Notes under the pieces: model-generated
What the model was told of the DNA's origin: nothing
What the model saw: the letters and a program-made list of their open reading frames with translations, nothing else
Database searches by the model: none
Part shown: positions 1 through 8,466 of the stretch, in pieces
Layout of the letters: every line of letters begins with the position of its first letter
Position numbering within the stretch: the first letter of the stretch is position 1
Position numbers and translations under genes: made by a program
Origin: Fidelibacterota bacterium
Lineage (GTDB): Bacteria; Fidelibacterota; Marinisomatia; Marinisomatales; UBA1611
Direction of reading: 5' to 3'
Length of the DNA: 36,976 nucleotides
Assembly (NCBI GenBank): GCA_016784605.1
Contig: JADHUI010000024.1
Location: forward strand, 1-36,976

Positions 1-299
1 TTCCATCCCAATTCAAATTATTTTCGGTTTATCCAAACCCCTTTAATCCAAGCACCACGATCCGGTTCAATATTCAGGTAGAGACGCAACATGTTGGAAA
101 TCCCGCTGTAAGCGGGGCATCGTCTCTACAGATTTTCGATATCACCGGCCGTGTGGCCGAAACATTAGTGAATGAAAAATTGCTCGTAGGTGAACATGAG
201 ATTATTTGGAACGCGTCAAGATTTTCCAGTGGGATTTATTTTGTGCGATTAGAGTCAAACGGTTTTAGGGAAACAAAGAAAATTGTGCTGGTGAAATGA
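1..299 (+). CDS. C-terminal end of secreted protein with FlgD/T9SS-like sorting domain (partial)
   Basis: An open frame (first full codon at base 3) enters from the left edge and stops with TGA at 297-299. Its 98 residues carry the classic C-terminal sorting/FlgD Ig-like pattern: YPNPFNPSTTIRF near the start, IFDITGRVAETLV in the middle, then HEIIWNA, SGIYFVRLES and a short basic tail KKIVLVK. In FCB-group bacteria such domains end large extracellular or surface proteins and are thought to direct export or anchoring. The rest of the protein lies outside the window, so its enzymatic role is unknown. About 17 residues between RFNI and LQIFDI are unusual for the domain and are encoded by a palindromic DNA element (see the repeat at 78-129). 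Confidence 0.85.
   Translation, partial: PSQFKLFSVYPNPFNPSTTIRFNIQVETQHVGNPAVSGASSLQIFDITGRVAETLVNEKLLVGEHEIIWNASRFSSGIYFVRLESNGFRETKKIVLVK
78..129. repeat. Nested palindromic element inside the sorting-domain gene
   Basis: GTAGAGACG (78-86) and CGTCTCTAC (121-129) are perfect inverted arms. Inside them lie a second palindrome, CAACATGTTG (87-96), and a hairpin CCCGCT-GTA-AGCGGG (102-116). The element is read in frame as part of the protein. GTAGAGACG-type terminal palindromes resemble short dispersed repeats known in several phyla; that this is one of them is an inference. Confidence 0.65.
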
Positions 300-409
300 T
301 GATTCCTTTTCATTTCCGATAATCTCGATTTTCGAAATCCCCTTAACCCACCAACATAGAAATAACAGAATTAATCAGATAATGAAATAATCAGTTTGTC
401 TTATATATT

Positions 410-431
410 TATAATATCGTATATTTACGAT
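410..431 (+). promoter_or_regulatory. Candidate arsR promoter -10 and operator
   Basis: A TATAAT hexamer (410-415) directly abuts the inverted repeat ATCGTA-TATT-TACGAT (416-431), about 20 bases before the arsR start codon. ArsR/SmtB repressors bind AT-rich imperfect palindromes overlapping their own promoter, so this is the natural autoregulatory operator. No good -35 hexamer is visible at 16-18 bases upstream. Confidence 0.5.
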
Positions 432-451
432 AAGCGATAAAGGAAAATCAT

Positions 452-769
452 ATGCCACTTGCAAAAACAGATACATTTAATAATTCCGATAAACAATTAG
501 CTGATATAGCGAAAGCTTTATCTCATCCAGCTCGCATTAATATTCTCCGAATATTAAACGAACAAAACTACTGTATCACGGGGGAAATTGTTGATCTAAT
601 CCCATTATCCCAATCAACGGTAAGCCAACACTTAAAGGAATTAAAAAGGGTGAATCTAATAAAAGGGGAGATTGAAGGCCCGCGTACAAATTATTGCCTT
701 AATGAAGCTGTAGTGGAAAAAACAAAATCTGCGTTTACAAAACTATTTTCAACATTTAAGTGTTGTTAA
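452..769 (+). CDS. arsR: ArsR/SmtB-family metalloregulator, probably arsenite-responsive
   Basis: The 105-residue length is typical of the family. The winged helix-turn-helix is clear: ALSHPARINILRIL followed by the recognition helix LSQSTVSQHLKEL (about residues 52-64) and the wing NLIKGEIEGPRTNYCL. The canonical E. coli-type CVCDL metal motif is absent. Cysteines are at 41, 82, 104 and 105, the last two being the C-terminal residues. In other ArsR proteins As(III) sites have been recruited to C-terminal cysteine clusters, so C104-C105 with C82 is a reasonable inferred sensor site. The gene lies 27 bases upstream of arsM on the same strand, which supports arsenic as the ligand. It is presumably autoregulated through the palindrome at 416-431. 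Confidence 0.85.
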   Translation: MPLAKTDTFNNSDKQLADIAKALSHPARINILRILNEQNYCITGEIVDLIPLSQSTVSQHLKELKRVNLIKGEIEGPRTNYCLNEAVVEKTKSAFTKLFSTFKCC

Positions 770-796
770 ATAAAATTAAAAAAAAAAGGAAGAAAA

Positions 797-1579
797 ATGG
801 AAAATAATGAATTGAAAAATATAGTCCAGGAAAAATATGCTGAAATTGTTACAGAAAAAACATCATGCTGTGGAACTAATCCAGCAACAGATTATTCAGC
901 TTTTAACTTAGATTATACCCGTTTAGATGGATATGTAGAAGATGCTGATCTAAATCTTGGTTGTGGGATTCCAACAGAGCATGCAAACATCAAGCAGGGC
1001 GACACAATCGTTGATTTGGGCTCAGGTGCCGGAAACGATGTTTTTGTGGCTAGAAGTATTATTGGAGACAAAGGCAAGGTTGTTGGCATAGATATGACGC
1101 CTGAAATGATTGATAAAGCAAATTCGAATAAAGAAAAGCTCGGTTTTGAAAATGTTGAGTTCAAATTGGGTGATATTGAACATATTCCACTTGATGATGA
1201 AATGTGCGATGTGGTTGTGAGTAATTGCGTTCTCAATCTTGTGCCGGACAAAGAAATAGCTTTTAATGAGATTCATCGTATTTTAAAACAGGGCGCACAT
1301 TTTTGTGTCTCTGACATCGTGCTTGAAGGTCAAATTCCACCCGAATTGAAAAAATCAGCAGAAATGTATGCAGGCTGTGTCTCGGGTGCTTTACAGAAAA
1401 ATGAATATCTAGATATTATTAAAAAAGTTGGATTCATAAACGTTGAAGTGAAAAATTCACGTGAAATTGTTTTACCCCAAAATTTGATTCAATCATTTAT
1501 GGATGATGCACAATTCAAAATATATGATACAAGCAATATGGGCATTTATAGCATTACGGTGGTGGCTACGAAAAAATAA
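797..1579 (+). CDS. arsM: Arsenite S-adenosylmethionine methyltransferase
   Basis: This 260-residue Rossmann-fold methyltransferase adds methyl groups from SAM to As(III). The SAM motif VDLGSGAGNDVFVA is at about 72-85 and the acidic VGIDM at 96-100. The family cysteines are all present: C24-C25 in an N-terminal SCCG, C56 in LGCGIPT, C144 in SNCVLNL and C194 in YAGCVSGA. The last three match the As(III)-binding cysteines known from algal ArsM. A strong Shine-Dalgarno (AGGAAG) precedes the ATG. It is co-directional with arsR and very likely in its operon. No arsB/acr3 or arsC lies in the window, so methylation may be the main local detoxification route. No terminator is visible downstream. Confidence 0.93.
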   Translation: MENNELKNIVQEKYAEIVTEKTSCCGTNPATDYSAFNLDYTRLDGYVEDADLNLGCGIPTEHANIKQGDTIVDLGSGAGNDVFVARSIIGDKGKVVGIDMTPEMIDKANSNKEKLGFENVEFKLGDIEHIPLDDEMCDVVVSNCVLNLVPDKEIAFNEIHRILKQGAHFCVSDIVLEGQIPPELKKSAEMYAGCVSGALQKNEYLDIIKKVGFINVEVKNSREIVLPQNLIQSFMDDAQFKIYDTSNMGIYSITVVATKK

Positions 1580-1822
1580 TTTATTCTATTCAGATTACAA
1601 CTTAATATCTAATGACCGTAGGCTTTCCAGAAGCTATTACTCTGGCATGGTTTAGTCGTATGATTAATTCGGATTTCACCCTTTTTAATGACCCATCCCC
1701 AAAACACAAAGATGTTAAAAATTACGGTTAATTCTCGCCGGAGTAATAATGATAATATTAACATCCTTTTGTTAATTCATAACTATTTCCCCTGAGGATA
1801 AATATATAAGTTCTCTTTACGT

Positions 1823-2872
1823 ATGAATAGTCCTCATTATAATTTACTAAAATCAATGATTCCGTTGATTGATCTTCGATCGCCTAAAGAATTTGAAAAA
1901 GGTGCATTTCCTCAAAGTGTTAATTACCCCATATTAATGGATAATGAACGTGCTCAGGTTGGAAAAACATATAAACATCAAGGACGGGATGCAGCCATAG
2001 TGATGGGGCATACCTTGGTTTCCAACGAGATTAAAGAAAAACGAATTCATGAATGGAAATTATTTTTTCAATATTATCCAACAACAATGATTTATTGTGC
2101 ACGAGGTGGTTTACGTTCACAAATTGCCCAAACTTGGCTACAAGAAAATGGGATAAATGTTGAACGGATAAAAGGTGGATTTAAACTATTAAGAAATACA
2201 GCGATTGAACTATTGGATTCAGCTGAAAAAGATAATAAAGAATGGATTATACTCGGTGGAAAAACAGGCACAGGAAAAACCGATATTTTGAATCAAATGA
2301 AATCTACTATTGACTTAGAACAATTAGCAAATCATCGTGGATCCGCATTTGGTAAAACCGATTCAGCCCAACCATCCCAAATCAATTTTGAACATTCTTT
2401 AGCCATTCACTATATGAACCACACTAGGGAAACATTATTTTTAGAGGATGAATCTCGGACAATTGGTCGTGTTGCCATCCCTAATAGTTGGTATCAACGA
2501 ATGCGATTATCTAAATGGGTTTTAATTGATATTCCACTTGAGGAGCGTATCGCGAATATACAAATGGACTATATTGACAAACCTTTAAATACAGGTGTCC
2601 TAAAGACCGATTTACTATTATCCCTTCGTTCATCTTTATTTAAAATTCAGAAAAGGCTCGGGAATGAAGTATTTATCAGAATTCGTACAAAGATGGATAA
2701 TGCATTTTTAAATCCAGAGTCTCATTCGCACCAAGATTGGATACATGATTTGCTAACCCTTTATTATGATCGATTATATGAATATCAAATAGCATCTAAA
2801 ATGGATCGTTGTATTTATGAATCCAATTCAAAAGGTGTTTTGGGCTTTTTGTCAAATCTAGAATCATCCTAA
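1823..2872 (+). CDS. selU: tRNA 2-selenouridine synthase (MnmH/SelU/YbbB)
   Basis: The 349-residue protein has an N-terminal rhodanese domain with catalytic C92 in YCARGGLRSQ, and a P-loop GGKTGTGKT (145-153) followed by HRGSAFG and LEDESRTIG, the diagnostic SelU blocks. It is slightly shorter than E. coli SelU (364). The enzyme converts 2-thiouridine at wobble position 34 of tRNAs to geranylated and then selenated uridine, using selenophosphate. The selenophosphate synthase gene (selD) is not in the window. The start is the first ATG. A second ATG at 1856 would keep the rhodanese motif IDLRSPKEF but no ribosome-binding site favours either. It stands 243 bases after arsM with its own upstream region. 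Confidence 0.93.
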   Translation: MNSPHYNLLKSMIPLIDLRSPKEFEKGAFPQSVNYPILMDNERAQVGKTYKHQGRDAAIVMGHTLVSNEIKEKRIHEWKLFFQYYPTTMIYCARGGLRSQIAQTWLQENGINVERIKGGFKLLRNTAIELLDSAEKDNKEWIILGGKTGTGKTDILNQMKSTIDLEQLANHRGSAFGKTDSAQPSQINFEHSLAIHYMNHTRETLFLEDESRTIGRVAIPNSWYQRMRLSKWVLIDIPLEERIANIQMDYIDKPLNTGVLKTDLLLSLRSSLFKIQKRLGNEVFIRIRTKMDNAFLNPESHSHQDWIHDLLTLYYDRLYEYQIASKMDRCIYESNSKGVLGFLSNLESS

Positions 2873-2913
2873 AATTGAAGTAAACACCTTATCAATTATA
2901 ATTAATTTCTAGA

Positions 2914-3630
2914 ATGAATAAACCCTTAATAAAATCATTCTATTCAATTTTAATCATTCAAAGCATTCTTATTTCTCTGAGTATTGGGCAAAATCGAAAA
3001 GAACGCATTGTTCTTGATTTCTTAGATGCTCGTTTTTCGGGGGATGCAAAAATGGTAAAATCCCTTTCTTCGCGGGACTTTATTTATTTTAATACACCCT
3101 ATGTTGGATTAGGCATTACCACAGAATGGAAACAGGATTCGCTAATTATTAAGGATATTTCTGAAGAAAGCCCAGCCTTTAATCAATTGCATCAAAAAGA
3201 CCTTATTCTTGAAATAAATCATGCACTCGTTTCACAGCACAATTCGAGGACAGAAAATCCATTTAAGGGACCGATTGGGAAGTCTATCCAATTGGCTGTA
3301 CAATCCAGCGATTCGTCCAATTTCACCGAGTACCAGGGTACACTAGCTCTTATTCAGGAAAAGCAGGATTTAGGTCAATTCTTAGACGATATTCAATCAT
3401 TTGCTTCTTTATGGGAAATGTCTGAATTGCAAAATGTATTTTATTTTTCAAAAAGAAATAATATTGTTATATCCTATAATTGGATTGGAAATAAAGAAGG
3501 TGAATCTGTTCAATATACATTTTCTACCATTGAGATTTATGAAATAAATCCTATCAATAAAACAGTGAAATCGATTCAAAGTCAATGGTCAGAAAAACAG
3601 CTAATAGATCAAATTAAAGGTGCGCCTTAA
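2914..3630 (+). CDS. Secreted PDZ-domain protein, possibly with NTF2/SnoaL-like flanks
   Basis: The product has 238 residues. Residues 1-25 form a signal peptide (basic start, hydrophobic core, ending SLSIGQ). Residues 63-130 look like a PDZ domain: the GLGI carboxylate-binding loop (65-68), then SLIIKDISEESPAF and DLILEINHALV, ending with GKSIQLAV. The N-terminal ERIVLDFLDARFSGDAKMVKSL and the C-terminal strands VISYNWIG and TFSTIEIYEINPINKTVKSIQ resemble the start and end of an SnoaL/NTF2-like cone fold, suggesting the PDZ is inserted in it (inference). No protease domain is present. Its 3' end overlaps the convergent gene at 3614 by 17 bases. Confidence 0.75.
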   Translation: MNKPLIKSFYSILIIQSILISLSIGQNRKERIVLDFLDARFSGDAKMVKSLSSRDFIYFNTPYVGLGITTEWKQDSLIIKDISEESPAFNQLHQKDLILEINHALVSQHNSRTENPFKGPIGKSIQLAVQSSDSSNFTEYQGTLALIQEKQDLGQFLDDIQSFASLWEMSELQNVFYFSKRNNIVISYNWIGNKEGESVQYTFSTIEIYEINPINKTVKSIQSQWSEKQLIDQIKGAP

Positions 3631-4417
3631 TTTCGTGAATCATTGCGTCATGCAAGTGGCCATTTGATATTAATATTTGATTATCATAAATTGAATAATT
3701 GCCACCGTCCATTCGCGTTATTTTTGCTCCAGCTTCTGAAGCAATGACTATTCCAGCTGCTGAATCCCATGGACTAAGATCAAATTCCCAATATGCGTCC
3801 ACTTTACCACACGCAACATGACACATATCTACGGCAGCAGCTCCTAATCGACGAACACCTTGCGTTTTGTCCGTAAAGGATTTGAATAAATCCATATTCG
3901 TATTCCAATTCTTTCCATGTTCATACCCAAACCCGGTGACCAATAAAGATTGAATCAATTCAGGTGTAGTGCTGACGGATAGTGGCTCACCTTCAACAAA
4001 AGCTCCTTTTCCTTTAATGGCGGTATATAATTTAATCGTGGGCATTTCAACAACAACACCTATGGTTGGGATGCCATGAATAAGGACTCCAATCGATACA
4101 GCAAAAGCAGGGTATCCATGAACAAAATTCGTTGTCCCATCTAACGGATCTATGACCCACAACACATCAGACAATTGATCCTGCTTACCTGATTCTTCTG
4201 CTAAAATACTATGGGAAGGGAAATGGTCTTTAATGGTAGATATAATAATCGATTCGGCTGCACGATCAATTTCTGTAACCAAATCTGTTTTACCTTTGTG
4301 CTCACTGAGAATTTGTCGATCCATGGCGGGCATAATAATATTTACGGCCAATAGAGCTGCATCAATGGCAACAGATAAAATTTCATCTGTTGCCTGAGAT
4401 GTAAGAGTGTCAGTCAT
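3614..4417 (-). CDS. Inositol-1-monophosphatase family protein (SuhB-like)
   Basis: The 267-residue length is normal for the family. The Mg-binding signatures are intact: E74-E75 in ILAEESG, D90-P-L-D93-G-T in WVIDPLDGTTNF, and D218 in SPWDSAAG. Members hydrolyse inositol monophosphate, other sugar phosphates or, in some cases, 3'-phosphoadenosine phosphate; the substrate cannot be told from sequence alone. The ATG follows immediately after the TAA of the upstream symporter gene (TAAATG), so the two are translationally coupled and form an operon read leftwards. Confidence 0.9.
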   Translation of the reverse strand: MTDTLTSQATDEILSVAIDAALLAVNIIMPAMDRQILSEHKGKTDLVTEIDRAAESIIISTIKDHFPSHSILAEESGKQDQLSDVLWVIDPLDGTTNFVHGYPAFAVSIGVLIHGIPTIGVVVEMPTIKLYTAIKGKGAFVEGEPLSVSTTPELIQSLLVTGFGYEHGKNWNTNMDLFKSFTDKTQGVRRLGAAAVDMCHVACGKVDAYWEFDLSPWDSAAGIVIASEAGAKITRMDGGNYSIYDNQILISNGHLHDAMIHEIKAHL

Positions 4418-5995
4418 TTACTTTACATAGGGAACATGATCTTGGTCAAAATAATCTTTCGTCATTTTTCTTAAAGCTGTCGAAAGTAAAATAATTGACA
4501 ATAAGTTCGGGAAAGTCATAAACCCAAGCGCTGCATCTCCAAAAGCCCAAATAGCTTCTAATTCAGCAATACCACCCATAAATATAAATGCAACAAAAAT
4601 CCAGCGATAGGTTGGAATGGCTTTTTCACCAAACAAATAAACCACAGACCGGTTACCGTAAAAGGACCAACTAATCGCGGTTGAAATAGCAAATAGTAAT
4701 ACAGAAATTGTTACAATTTTATCTCCATAAGAAAAGATCCATGATAATCCTTCTTTAAAAGCAAAAGATGTCAATAAACTGCTATTCAGTAATTCCATAC
4801 CTTGATAAATACCCGTCTCCAATGCGAGAGTGACTTCGCCGACGGATTGAGCAGTAATATTGACGAAAAATTCCGTATGTTTCCATGCGCCCGTGGTAAT
4901 GATAACTAATCCAGTTAATGTACAAATAACTAATGTATCAATAAAGGGACCTAACATTGCAACTGACCCTTCACGAATTGGATATTTAGTTTTAGCCGTT
5001 GAATGGGCAATTGCCGCACTTCCTTGGCCCGCTTCATTTGAATACAAACCTCGTTTAATTCCCCAAAGCATGGTTAACAAAATACCACCACCTGTTCCTG
5101 CAACAGCCGCAGGTGGATTAAAGGCCATTGTAAAAACCAATGATACACTTTCGGCGATTTTATCAAAATTCGACATGATAATAAGTGAAGCAGCAAAAAC
5201 ATAAATCAATGCCATAAAAGGAGCTAGAAAGCCTGTAACATGGCCAATTCGCTTAATGCCACCAATGATGACTGTTGCTACAATAACAGCCATTAAGAGT
5301 CCATTTATGACCTGTAAATATGAAACTTCAAACCCGGTCCAAACCACATGCTTCATGGTAAGGAAATGGCCTTCTCCGATGACCGCTGAAAATTCAGAAT
5401 ATATTTGATCAGAAACAGTGAAAGATTGAATCGCATTTCCTGTTGCGAAAGAACAAATAATGGCAAATGCGGCAAATGCAACTGCGAGCCAACGCCATTG
5501 TTTCCCTAAACCATTTTCAATGGTGTACATGGGGCCACCGGCTGTAGAACCATCTGGCTGTATTTCTCGATATTTTAACGCTAGAGCACTTTCTGCAAAC
5601 TTTAAGGTTGTTCCAAAAAAGGCTGTAATCCACATCCAAAATAAAGCACCGGGTCCACCATAATAAATAGCCGTAGCGACACCAGCAATATTTCCAATCC
5701 CAACCGTGGCTGATAGGGCAGTGGTTAGAGCACGAAAATGGTTTAAATCACCTTCATCATCTGGATCATCGTATAACCCACGAGTAACATTAACGCCATG
5801 TTTAAAATAACGAATCTGGGGAAAGCTGAGCTTAATAGTGGCGAATATCCCTGTCCCCACAAGTGCAATAACCATAAAAGGTATCGCTCGCTCGGCAGGA
5901 AAAGACCAAACTGCTTCGAAAAAATGTAATCCAAACGCATAAATGAAAAAAGTAATAAGGGCAAATGCAATTATCCCAGCTTTGTTACGTTTCAT
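4418..5995 (-). CDS. Sodium:amino acid symporter, AGCS (alanine/glycine) family
   Basis: The 525-residue integral membrane protein has about ten hydrophobic segments. The family blocks include VGIGNIAGVATAIYYGGPGALFWMW (about 98-122), GGPMYTIENGLGK, GLYSNEAGQGSAAIAHS and a C-terminal ELEAIWAFGDAALGFMTFPN. AGCS proteins import alanine, glycine or related small amino acids with Na+. A good ribosome-binding site (AAGGA, 6 bases before ATG) supports this start. It is the first gene of a two-gene operon with the phosphatase, and is divergent from comEC across a 104-base gap. Confidence 0.93.
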   Translation of the reverse strand: MKRNKAGIIAFALITFFIYAFGLHFFEAVWSFPAERAIPFMVIALVGTGIFATIKLSFPQIRYFKHGVNVTRGLYDDPDDEGDLNHFRALTTALSATVGIGNIAGVATAIYYGGPGALFWMWITAFFGTTLKFAESALALKYREIQPDGSTAGGPMYTIENGLGKQWRWLAVAFAAFAIICSFATGNAIQSFTVSDQIYSEFSAVIGEGHFLTMKHVVWTGFEVSYLQVINGLLMAVIVATVIIGGIKRIGHVTGFLAPFMALIYVFAASLIIMSNFDKIAESVSLVFTMAFNPPAAVAGTGGGILLTMLWGIKRGLYSNEAGQGSAAIAHSTAKTKYPIREGSVAMLGPFIDTLVICTLTGLVIITTGAWKHTEFFVNITAQSVGEVTLALETGIYQGMELLNSSLLTSFAFKEGLSWIFSYGDKIVTISVLLFAISTAISWSFYGNRSVVYLFGEKAIPTYRWIFVAFIFMGGIAELEAIWAFGDAALGFMTFPNLLSIILLSTALRKMTKDYFDQDHVPYVK

Positions 5996-6099
5996 GTGTA
6001 TTCCTTTATAGTGTCGTTAAAAAGATTAGCGATATTAACAGAAGCAAATGAAATTGGCAATTTTGTTTTACAAGTCATTTTAGCTACATTACCCTTTAC

Positions 6100-8466
6100 A
6101 TGTTTAATCATTTATACCAAAAAGCCCCTTTAGGAATAATCGCAATCGGTTTCACGATTGGAACACTGGTCGGGATCGTATATTCATTCCCATGGATTTC
6201 TATCTTTTTCTTATTCTTTTTGAGTCTGTGTATAATCTTTATCTCCAAAAAGAATGTGGATTTATTATTTATTATTTTAATCGCATTTTCCCTTGGATGG
6301 CATCTTTCATCTGTTAAGCAATCGAAACTTAATCTAATGGATCAATTTGCAGATTCAATCCATCTTCAAAAAATAGATTATGCTGGATATGTACACTCTT
6401 TGAAAGATACAGAAAAAGGATGGAGAGCAAATGTTCTTTTAACGCATCTTAAAAGTGAAACGAGTGAGCTTAATCGAAATGATATTTCAATCTTTGTATA
6501 TGGGAAAAAATCAACAAAAGTGACCATTGGCGATTCAATTTCCGGAAGTGGAACGTTTAAACAGTTCAGAGGAAAACGTAATCCCGGAGATTTCAATTTC
6601 CGATCATTCTTTATGAGAAAACATATTATAGGGAAAGTGTTTTCTGATAAAAAGTTTCCGCCTTCAATTATGCCAAATAATTCAACAACTCTTTCATCGA
6701 TTCTAGAGCGAATTCGTCATTCCATAAAAACAATTTTCAACACTTATACGGATTCAGAAACAGGAGGGATGCTTACTGCGCTCATATTAGGAGAAAAATC
6801 CTATGTAGATGAAGATTTGCGCGAATCATTCGCAAAAACCGGTGTCATACATGTATTGGCTGTATCAGGTCTTCATGTAGGATATGTGTTACTCGTTTTG
6901 TCCCTATTAACATCCATATTGCGTATTCCATGGGGTTGGGATCGAGTTGTGATTATTTTAGGTTTATTCTTTTTCTGTCTATTAACAGGAATGAAACCCA
7001 GTGTTATACGAGCATCACTCATGGCTGGGTTATTTCTCATTTCTCCCGTCGTCAACCGAAGTTCTAACAATTGGAATATTATTGGAACTTCAGCGATTAT
7101 ATTATTGATCTATAATCCACATTCATTACTTGATTTAGGATTTTTATTAAGTTTCTCCGCCGTGATTTCCATTATCTATTTTTATCAATATTTTGAATTG
7201 CATTTACCCGATGCGATTAATCCGAGTAAAAAAGAAAATCAAATAATAAAATTTGCATTAGGTCTTTTTCTCGTCTCGATTGCCGCACAAATGGGAACTT
7301 TGCCCATCACAGCCTATACGTTTGGACAAGCGCCCCTTATATCCTCTATCGCGAATGTATTTATTGTTCCATTGATTGGTCTTTTAGTGGCATTAGGCTT
7401 TGCTATTATAGGGTTTGCGTGGTTGCCTTTTTTCCCAGATTGGCTGGGAGAGTCGGCTTGGGCGTTGCAGTGGATCATAAAAAAGATTGCGCAAATATTT
7501 GCATCCTTTCCATTGGCAACGATACAACTCAGTTCAATCGGGTTTATTGACATATTACTTTATATCTTTATTACATCAACATTTTTATTCATGATTCATA
7601 CAACGCATAAAAAATTGGCTATTTGGGCATTGTTCATTTCTCTAAATCTACTTGTTTGGCCTCAAGCACTCAAACAAACGAATATAACCGATATAGTCTT
7701 TTTAGATGTAGGGCAAGGAGATGGTGCTTTAATTCGATTTCCCGATGGTAAAACAATGTTAATCGATGCGGGTTATCGCTCCAGGAGAGAAGATATGGGC
7801 GAAAGAGTTGTTCTCCCCGTATTAAACCATTTTGGGATTGAAAAGATTAATTGGCTTGTTATGAGTCATCCGCATTCTGATCACATTGGCGGAATTGAAT
7901 CTATACTTAAAACAGTTAAAGTTGATACAGTTCTAGATACTTACATTGATTATCATTCGTGGACATATCAACAATTAATTAAACTATTTAAAGAAAAGAA
8001 TATTACTCGATTGACACCATCGCCAGGAGAAATAAAAACATTTAGCCCAGGAATATATGCTCTATTTTATTCCCCTGATTCAATTTATGCCAATGCTCAA
8101 TCAAATGTAAATAATGCCAGCATTGTGTTTAATCTTATGATTGGTGAAAAATCACTCCTATTTACAGGTGATTTAGAAATGGAAGGAGATCATATTTTAT
8201 CCCAATTTGGTTCCTACTTAAAGTCTGATATTCTCAAAGTAGCGCATCATGGCAGTATTACCAGTTCTACTCCGCAGTTTTTAAAAGAAGTTCAGCCGAA
8301 ATATGCTATCGTTTCTGTAGGAGAAGGAAATAAATTTCGCCACCCATCAGCCACTGTAATGGATCGATTAACGGATTTTAATATTCAAATCAAGCGAACA
8401 GATTTATTAGGTGCGGTATGGTTTAAAACAAATGGAATAGATATGTGGGAATATAAATGGAAATAA
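6100..8466 (+). CDS. comEC: DNA internalization competence protein ComEC/Rec2
   Basis: This is a full-length (788 aa) three-part ComEC: an N-terminal membrane and OB-like DUF4131 region (1-190), the multi-spanning competence channel with HVLAVSGLHVGYV (251-263) and TGMKPSVIRASLM, and a C-terminal metallo-beta-lactamase domain from about 531. The latter has VFLDVGQGDG (533-542), LIDAGYR, the metal motif HPHSDH (590-595), FTGDLE and KVAHHGS. It would form the inner-membrane channel for single-stranded DNA during uptake. Other competence genes are not in this window. It overlaps the next gene by 10 bases and heads a tight operon through at least 10838. Confidence 0.95.
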   Translation: MFNHLYQKAPLGIIAIGFTIGTLVGIVYSFPWISIFFLFFLSLCIIFISKKNVDLLFIILIAFSLGWHLSSVKQSKLNLMDQFADSIHLQKIDYAGYVHSLKDTEKGWRANVLLTHLKSETSELNRNDISIFVYGKKSTKVTIGDSISGSGTFKQFRGKRNPGDFNFRSFFMRKHIIGKVFSDKKFPPSIMPNNSTTLSSILERIRHSIKTIFNTYTDSETGGMLTALILGEKSYVDEDLRESFAKTGVIHVLAVSGLHVGYVLLVLSLLTSILRIPWGWDRVVIILGLFFFCLLTGMKPSVIRASLMAGLFLISPVVNRSSNNWNIIGTSAIILLIYNPHSLLDLGFLLSFSAVISIIYFYQYFELHLPDAINPSKKENQIIKFALGLFLVSIAAQMGTLPITAYTFGQAPLISSIANVFIVPLIGLLVALGFAIIGFAWLPFFPDWLGESAWALQWIIKKIAQIFASFPLATIQLSSIGFIDILLYIFITSTFLFMIHTTHKKLAIWALFISLNLLVWPQALKQTNITDIVFLDVGQGDGALIRFPDGKTMLIDAGYRSRREDMGERVVLPVLNHFGIEKINWLVMSHPHSDHIGGIESILKTVKVDTVLDTYIDYHSWTYQQLIKLFKEKNITRLTPSPGEIKTFSPGIYALFYSPDSIYANAQSNVNNASIVFNLMIGEKSLLFTGDLEMEGDHILSQFGSYLKSDILKVAHHGSITSSTPQFLKEVQPKYAIVSVGEGNKFRHPSATVMDRLTDFNIQIKRTDLLGAVWFKTNGIDMWEYKWK

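Noticed and set aside
1612-1731. 39-aa frame between arsM and selU
   Set aside because: It has an ATG and stop but no ribosome-binding site, no recognisable family and no operon spacing; probably chance.
797-2872. Joint arsenic-selenium operon of arsM and selU
   Set aside because: A 243-base gap separates them and no sequence element links them; adjacency alone is weak evidence.
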